NCBI GenBank assembly: GCA_013180625.2
Contig: SNVD02014863.1
Span: 1 to 64,000, forward strand
DNA length: 64,000 bases
Source of the DNA: Boswellia sacra
Lineage: Eukaryota; Streptophyta; Magnoliopsida; Sapindales; Burseraceae
Reading direction: 5' to 3'
Shown: positions 58,117 to 64,000 of the stretch, one piece after another
How positions within the stretch are numbered: position 1 is the first letter of the stretch
Layout of the letters: every line of letters begins with the position of its first letter
The notes under the pieces: generated by a model
Seen by the model: the letters and a program-made list of their open reading frames with translations, nothing else
The model's database searches: none
What the model was told of the DNA's origin: nothing
Position numbers and translations under genes: made by a program

Positions 58117-61100
58117 AATTAAATTAAACGACCACTTTTAACGGGTCCATGGCCTTTATTAGCTGGCAAGATGATACAGTGGGGCAGATAATATTCTAAC
58201 AAATAAAAAATCGAGGCTTTGTTATTAATTTTTTTGCAACTTTTATTCATGAAGAATAAAAAATTGGTCGTGTCCGCGACAAACGAATCTCGTAATTAAT
58301 GATGATAATTTGTGTAGTATATATTGATCTATTTAATTATTTATTTCAAAATATGAAACACGAATCTAAAATTATTATTAAATGTATTATTTACATGTTA
58401 TAATTATATTATATTTAATTCACATAATTTACTTAATTGTTTAATCTAATTATACATAATATATTATATTTTTTATATTTATATTAATTATAATTATTTT
58501 TAGAATATAAATTATTTTTAAAATCATCATAATTTATTATTTTGTAAATTAATTTACTTTATATTATAAATTTTCAGTTTCATAATATATGTGTTAGAAG
58601 TAAGTAACAATTTATATATTTAAATGAACTTACATGTTAAGATAGACCAACTATATTTAACTATTCGTGTCATTAAACGGATTTATATGTTGAATACCCT
58701 CAATATAAATCCGATTCATTTATTATAATATATCATATATTTATATTATATTTATATAATATTTGTGTCATGGCCTAAATTATCATTAATGTAATTCACA
58801 ATATTTATTTATGTTTTGGCACATGACCAGGGGTTCCACAACAATAAACCTCAAAGTACAGAAATTACGAGATGTTAATGGGGATATTAGGCAATATAAC
58901 CTTTAGCCTAGTTGTATTCTCACACGTCCTCAAAATTAATTAAATTAAACTACCACTTATCGCGCGTCCATTAACTTTATTAGCTGGCAAGCACGATACC
59001 GTGGAGCATATAATATTCTTACAAATCAAATTTAAAATTTTAATGTTAATTTTAACAATTTTTATTAACTAAGAATAGAAAATTGCCACTTACCGCACTG
59101 ACCTCGACAAGCAGATATCCTAATACAATTCACAATAATTATTAATTTAAATTGTCACATACAGGTTGAGACTCGCAATTAATTGAATATCAATTAAAAT
59201 AATGAAAAAAATTCGCACTGGCATGAATATTCCCACCTTTTCTTGGGTGGTGTGAATACGGGCTAATGGTGGTCAGATTACTTGATAAATCATTTTTCAG
59301 CTCAATGTTCTGTTTACATTGGAGGAGTTAAATGAATCAGAATATAGCCGGAAAAAATTATTAGTAGGGTAGAAATATGGGAAACAGTATAAACTAATTA
59401 AGTTGTGATTTATTGTTATTATGATTATTAATTTTTTAAATTGTAAGATTCCAACCTCTTTTAAAACTTAATTTAGTTCACTATCATAAGAGGAATATAT
59501 CCTATTTAAACTTACATGTAGTAAGTTAGTAAACTGCATCTATGGTTTACTCTACTTCTTAATCAAACTATTAATTGCCATATTACCCCACCACAATTGA
59601 TAACATAAAAATATTTTAATAGCTTGCATTGTTTCCAGTCATAAAATATGAAGGAAATAATTCGAAAAGTCGAATTTCAATGTGTAGATGTCAGGGTCAC
59701 CATTTGATTATTGTCAAGCAATCAGTGTAGCTTTCTTTTTTATACCATGGATGGACAGCGGTTTAAGAAAATTTTAAATGGGATCAAACATGCCTTGATA
59801 GGGGTCTATTCTTCTCTTAACCTTATATTTTAGTAATAACCTAACTAAGTTTTCAGTTTAGTTTTCCGAAACCCCCGAAAATTGATTTGCTTTTCTGAAT
59901 TTCCCTTGTATTTTTTTTCTCCCTATTTCGTTTGATATTTTTTCAATTTTTAACTTGTTTTATAAATTTTACGAAAATCGTTTAAAAAGATGAAGTAAAG
60001 AAGCATGACCAACTAAAATATACTTTGATGTTCTTTTCGCTTTTTCCATGATTTAACTGCATTCTTTTATTCTGTGTTAATTTTGGTAAATATTTTTATT
60101 AAAGTAATATTACATCTATAATCAAATTCTACTATTAACAGTTGAGAAAAACCCTGATAAAACACGAAAATTTTCTATAATTTCCGAACATAATTACTAA
60201 ATAGATAATTATTGAAATGACACATTTTCACATTATGACCGACAGCAAGGTCATCAATGAATGATCTTAATCTTTTTTACATATGAACTACATAATTTTA
60301 GGATTAATTAATCATATTAATTATATAAAAATAAAAATAAAATGCCTGAGAAATTCAAATAACTAAAGATTTCCCACGAAATGAATTAAAAAAACAAAAA
60401 CTCATTAAATATAATCCGCAAAATACAAAATTAATCCCAAACTTCATGTTTCATGATACACTGATACTATTGTAGAGGCAGACATCGTGCAATTTGATAT
60501 ATAGCATCTCAAGGAGATTTAAGTGAATATCCTTGCCACTCCATCTGACCATCACCGTAAGTCCCTGGAACAATGGTATTGCAATGGCTTTCCCTCCCTT
60601 GATTTGTTTCCATGGACAACACCCGCCAAGAATATTTTTCTCTCTTTTCTCTAAATAAACCATGCTATGGAGTTTCAGTCCAAGCTATACATCTTGGCTC
60701 TTGCATCGATGTAGAAAATTAGATCCATGTTCGGACTCTTAATAGGCGACAAATGAAATTGTTGCATTACTTGGAAACAAATTCAGAAAGAATTATATTG
60801 CTCCTGAAAATATAGGCTGCCAGGTTGGTGATCCAAGACTTAAAAAGTAAAAATTTCCAACAAGCATGATCCAATTTATGAATTATCAAAATTAGTTTAC
60901 AAATACCTTGAGATCTCAAATTCTGGGTGTGCTTCATTTCCCTACTTCACTTACAAATTCAATCCTCAACCACAATTAAAACTGCCACTATAGCGCAGAA
61001 TGACCTATAATTGGCACAAGCACTCTCTAAGATCCCTTAATTATCATGTATTCACAAAATAAACCGTCTCATGCTAAGAAATAACAAACTTGGATGACTT

Positions 61101-61812
61101 GAAAAAGTAGAAACATACTGAAAAAATGCAAATTTGATAACCAAAACACGTGCGCCGAACAACTGAAAGTGAACTCAAAAGTCCCATTTGGCTGCCTGGA
61201 AGTTGTATAATTTGTTAGCATTTTACTTCTATTCATACTTGGAAATGTAACTTTTCTTACATTTTAAGTTGCTTGGTACCGTTATGTCGGCCTGGCTCAT
61301 ATCCGAACACAGCTTCCTTGCATGATCCCAACCTTGTTGATATTTGCATTTCACTTATAGAGCATGGTGCTTCTTCAAATTGGAAAATTCAAAATAAGTA
61401 AAGGCACATTGTGATGCAATTTGCAGGGTCAATAATCACCATATAATTTAATATTTACCTATCTAGTGATGCATGTATAAGATCTAGGTCTATTTACCTG
61501 TATTTTGAAGAAAGAAAACCAAACCAGAAAGCTCAAGATAGGCAACTAGTGTTATTGTTAAGCATCTCTTCTGCAACTCGTAACAGCCTGCTCTTCCGTA
61601 TCTTGCATGTCATAGACCACTAAAGCTGCAGCAACAAGCGACTCATGTGCTGCTGAATCAAATCTCTAACCCTGTAACAATAAAAGCCATGATAATTAGC
61701 TAAATCATATAAAATGAAATAACATAGGGATCAAAGATTACAAGGAATATTGATTCTAAAGTAGAAGAAATTACTTGTATTTTGTGCAGTCATGTATCTA
61801 GGTGTCTGAAAT
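58117..61812. other. AT-rich region between the MITE and NLR 2
   Basis: 58117-58300 and 58935-59130 are diverged copies (tttattagctggcaagatga and tttattagctggcaagcacg with matching neighbours), separated by the second AT-rich repeat. Further on no gene is recognised. An open minus-strand stretch at 60451-60663 has no recognisable domain. Part of 60.4-61.8 kb may be 3' UTR of NLR 2. Confidence 0.4.
58310..58790. repeat. AT-rich dispersed repeat, copy 2
   Basis: Matches the copy at 55390-55890 over most of its length (cataatttacttaattgttt, cgtgtcattaaacggattta) but is more eroded, especially at the right end. Confidence 0.55.
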
Positions 61813-64000
61813 TCAACGACCGTCTCTTTGCACACTTTCAAAATTAATCATGACGTTACGAATTTGAACAATCTTGTGCCGATCCGCTCCTGTCCTCTTA
61901 TCATAGCACTCTTTAAGAAAAGGACACCAATTGATGCCCAATTCCTTCAGTTCCCCACTCTCGAGAACAGAATCTGGCAGTGCCTTTAACTTGGGACAGT
62001 ATACAAGTGTTAAGGAACAAAGAAGTGGCATGATTACTCTACAATCCCACTGTTCCCATTCTTCCATGTCAACAAATTTGAGAGTTAACAATTTGGGGAA
62101 TGCAGTAACAGTTGAGGATGATGGTGCGTCATCCTTTTCTATTCCCAAAATTTCATTCCCGACTCTTTTCACACTGTTTAGACTCCATATAGAGAGTGAT
62201 TCAAGGCATGAAAGTTTTCCCAAAGGTGGCAAATGCTCAATGTTCATGCAGTCATGAAGACTCAACACCCTCAGGTTGGTTAATGACATTATCCAATTGA
62301 GAGGCATAGTGTTACCTCTATAGTGTCTAATCTCTAACCTCTGTAAATATGGAGGTGGCTTTAAGGCTTTAATAACTTCTTCATCCCGCCACTCTTCCTC
62401 ATCAATCACGCTCTCTTCTTTTAATTCATTTTCAAAATTTAGCTGCAAAAAGAAAAGGTTTTTCTTATTCCAAAGTTTTGCCTTCTCAGCCTTAGTAACA
62501 TCTGACACATTTCCCAACATTTTTATACAAAAAGACCCACGAAGGTGGTTCAAGTTTTCCAAAGACTCCAGGGTACATGCTTTGCCACCATCATAGCTAC
62601 CACCCACAACAAATTCACTTAATGTCTGGAGACGAGTCAATCTCCCAATTCCTTCAGGTATGTAACGTAGTGAAGTCTCATTGTTTCTTAAATGCCTCAG
62701 ATTAATTAACTTTCCCATCCCTTGTGGTAAGTACTTGAGATTGGTACACCAACTAATCTCTAATCTTTCTAAGCTACATAACTCACACAATGCCTCGGGT
62801 AATTCTTTTATCTTTAATGAGGACAAATTAAGATATCTCAATAACATCAATTTTCCAATCTCCCTTGGAATCTCTATAATCAAATTCTCAAACCACTGTT
62901 TTCCACTCAGATCTAATGCCCTTAAAAATATTGATTGATCTAATAATCTTGGTAAGATATTACTAATTGTTGAACAGTTGGCAACGTTATATTGAATAAC
63001 AAGGCTACGCAACCGTCTACGACCAAAAATAGAGGCAGAAAATGAAGTCATAGCCCCAAACGTTATACTTAAATGACGAATTTTATCAAAGGAAGAGTAT
63101 GGGAATTTATCTTCAAGACCATTGACATCAACACCGAAACATTCGTTGCTACAAAGAAATAAGGCAATATCATGCAAAATATCATGCATTGCAAAAGACA
63201 AAATATTACCATTATGATCTCTTTCAAAATCTTGAAAGAAAGATCGTGTCACTAAAATGTCAAAATAATTTTCACCAACTATCTCCATTTTTTCATCCTC
63301 TTCCAACCCAAGATAACCTTGAGCCTCCCATAACTTGATCAAATATTCTTTGTCTATACGGTAACCTTTTGGAAAGATAGCACAATACATGAAACAACGT
63401 TTTATCGCTGAAGGCAAATCATTATAACTCAATAAAAAAGAAGGAAAAATAACTTTTTCAAACTCTTCCAATTCCCATATCTCATGATCCAAGATAAGTT
63501 GCCACTCTTTTCTACCATTTTTAAAGCGCAAGAGACTCCCAATAACCTTTACAGCAAGAGGAAGACCCCTGCACTTCAATAAAATTTTCCTACCAATATC
63601 TTCCAAAATTTCACACTCTTCAGCAGACCTACCATAAAATGCAATCCGTTTAAATAGTGACCAAGACGTTTCTTCAGTAAATCCATTAACAATTAGAATA
63701 TTGTTTGACTCCATCATTCGTGCAACGCTTTCCTTTCGTGTAGTAACCAAAATTTTACTTCCGTGGACACCATTCATTAGACAACGATAGAGTGGTTCCC
63801 ATCTGCCGTAATCATCTGTCCACACATCATCTAAAACAATAAGAAATCTCTTTCCCATAATATATTGATGAATGAGTTGTAGAATAGATTCCAGTCCTCC
63901 TGATCTAGATTCAGAAGCTGTTAGGCAAGCAGCAATATCTCTGGCAACCCTGTACTCATCAAAAGGATCAGATGCGCACACCCATATTCTACAATCAAAA
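61813..64000 (-). CDS. CC-NBS-LRR disease-resistance protein (NLR 2), 5' end beyond window
   Basis: The reading frame runs from the stop near 61813 to the right edge without interruption, about 728 codons. The first visible motif is RNBS-A (CRIWVCASDPFDEYR), so CC domain and P-loop lie beyond 64000. Kinase-2 is canonical (FLIVLDDVW), RNBS-B GSKILVTTRKE, GLPLAVK, RNBS-D CFMYCAIFPKGY and MHD intact (FAMHDILHDIA). LRRs run to the C terminus (EIPREIGKLMLLRYLNLSS, ELCSLERLEISWCTNLKYLP). It resembles NLR 1 along its length but has a single linker (VSDVTKAEKAKLWNKKNLFF) where NLR 1 has the 45-bp repeat. It is a probable tandem paralogue with conventional nucleotide-switch residues. Confidence 0.93.
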   Translation of the reverse strand, partial: FDCRIWVCASDPFDEYRVARDIAACLTASESRSGGLESILQLIHQYIMGKRFLIVLDDVWTDDYGRWEPLYRCLMNGVHGSKILVTTRKESVARMMESNNILIVNGFTEETSWSLFKRIAFYGRSAEECEILEDIGRKILLKCRGLPLAVKVIGSLLRFKNGRKEWQLILDHEIWELEEFEKVIFPSFLLSYNDLPSAIKRCFMYCAIFPKGYRIDKEYLIKLWEAQGYLGLEEDEKMEIVGENYFDILVTRSFFQDFERDHNGNILSFAMHDILHDIALFLCSNECFGVDVNGLEDKFPYSSFDKIRHLSITFGAMTSFSASIFGRRRLRSLVIQYNVANCSTISNILPRLLDQSIFLRALDLSGKQWFENLIIEIPREIGKLMLLRYLNLSSLKIKELPEALCELCSLERLEISWCTNLKYLPQGMGKLINLRHLRNNETSLRYIPEGIGRLTRLQTLSEFVVGGSYDGGKACTLESLENLNHLRGSFCIKMLGNVSDVTKAEKAKLWNKKNLFFLQLNFENELKEESVIDEEEWRDEEVIKALKPPPYLQRLEIRHYRGNTMPLNWIMSLTNLRVLSLHDCMNIEHLPPLGKLSCLESLSIWSLNSVKRVGNEILGIEKDDAPSSSTVTAFPKLLTLKFVDMEEWEQWDCRVIMPLLCSLTLVYCPKLKALPDSVLESGELKELGINWCPFLKECYDKRTGADRHKIVQIRNVMINFESVQRDGR

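Noticed and set aside
60451..60663. 70-codon minus-strand ORF
   Set aside because: No recognisable domain, no splice context, short length in AT-rich DNA. Could be a relic but unsupported.
1..64000. tRNA or rRNA genes, CRISPR arrays, operons
   Set aside because: None seen. The tRNA-like words at 12231 and 40251 are retroelement primer sites, and the gene structures are eukaryotic.

Overview
The window is nuclear DNA of a flowering plant, almost certainly a eudicot. The evidence is GT-AG introns in an AT-rich background, a plastid-targeted KAS II-type enzyme, peroxisomal 2-hydroxy-acid oxidases, CC-NBS-LRR resistance genes, Ty1/copia and hAT elements and several MITE families. The sequence alone does not fix a species; a woody eudicot such as Citrus is only a guess.

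Layout. 1-2.1 kb: the 5' nine exons of a KAS II-like gene on the minus strand, cut by the left edge. 3.5-6.1 kb: a complete nine-exon SAP plus CCCH zinc-finger gene on the plus strand, head to head with KAS. 7.4-48 kb: a tandem array of (S)-2-hydroxy-acid oxidase genes (GLO4/HAOX type), all plus strand, each with 11 coding exons. Copies B (18349-21812) and D (30668-34097) are intact, each predicting 364 aa with the FMN-oxidase catalytic residues. Copies A (7448-10246), C (25772-28640) and E (39872-48003) are pseudogenes with independent lesions. One exon-1 orphan lies at 24396-24537. The duplicated unit includes a GGCCCA-rich upstream block and a probable 5'-UTR exon.

Two Ty1/copia elements with complete LTR pairs and 5-bp target-site duplications are nested in the array. 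One (11665-17055) sits in an upstream flank and one (40062-44993) in intron 1 of copy E. Both polyproteins are broken. A degraded hAT-like (ZMYM1/DUF4371 type) transposase with a recognisable 3' terminal inverted repeat lies at about 36.26-38.29 kb.

52.2-64 kb: two CC-NBS-LRR genes on the minus strand. The first (52151-55120) is complete and intronless, with an unusual 45-bp tandem repeat inside the LRR and several off-consensus NB-ARC motifs. The second (61813 to beyond 64000) is cut by the right edge and looks canonical. The AT-rich DNA between them holds a large foldback element, a MITE with 60-bp inverted ends and diverged repeats about 500 bp long.

The genes do not form an operon-like system. 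The window is a birth-and-death tandem family next to an NLR cluster, reshaped by unequal exchange and transposons. The least ordinary features are the oxidase array with its altered active-site positions, the C-to-T-type nonsense pattern in the second copia element, the foldback near 56.4 kb and the LRR repeat in the first NLR.
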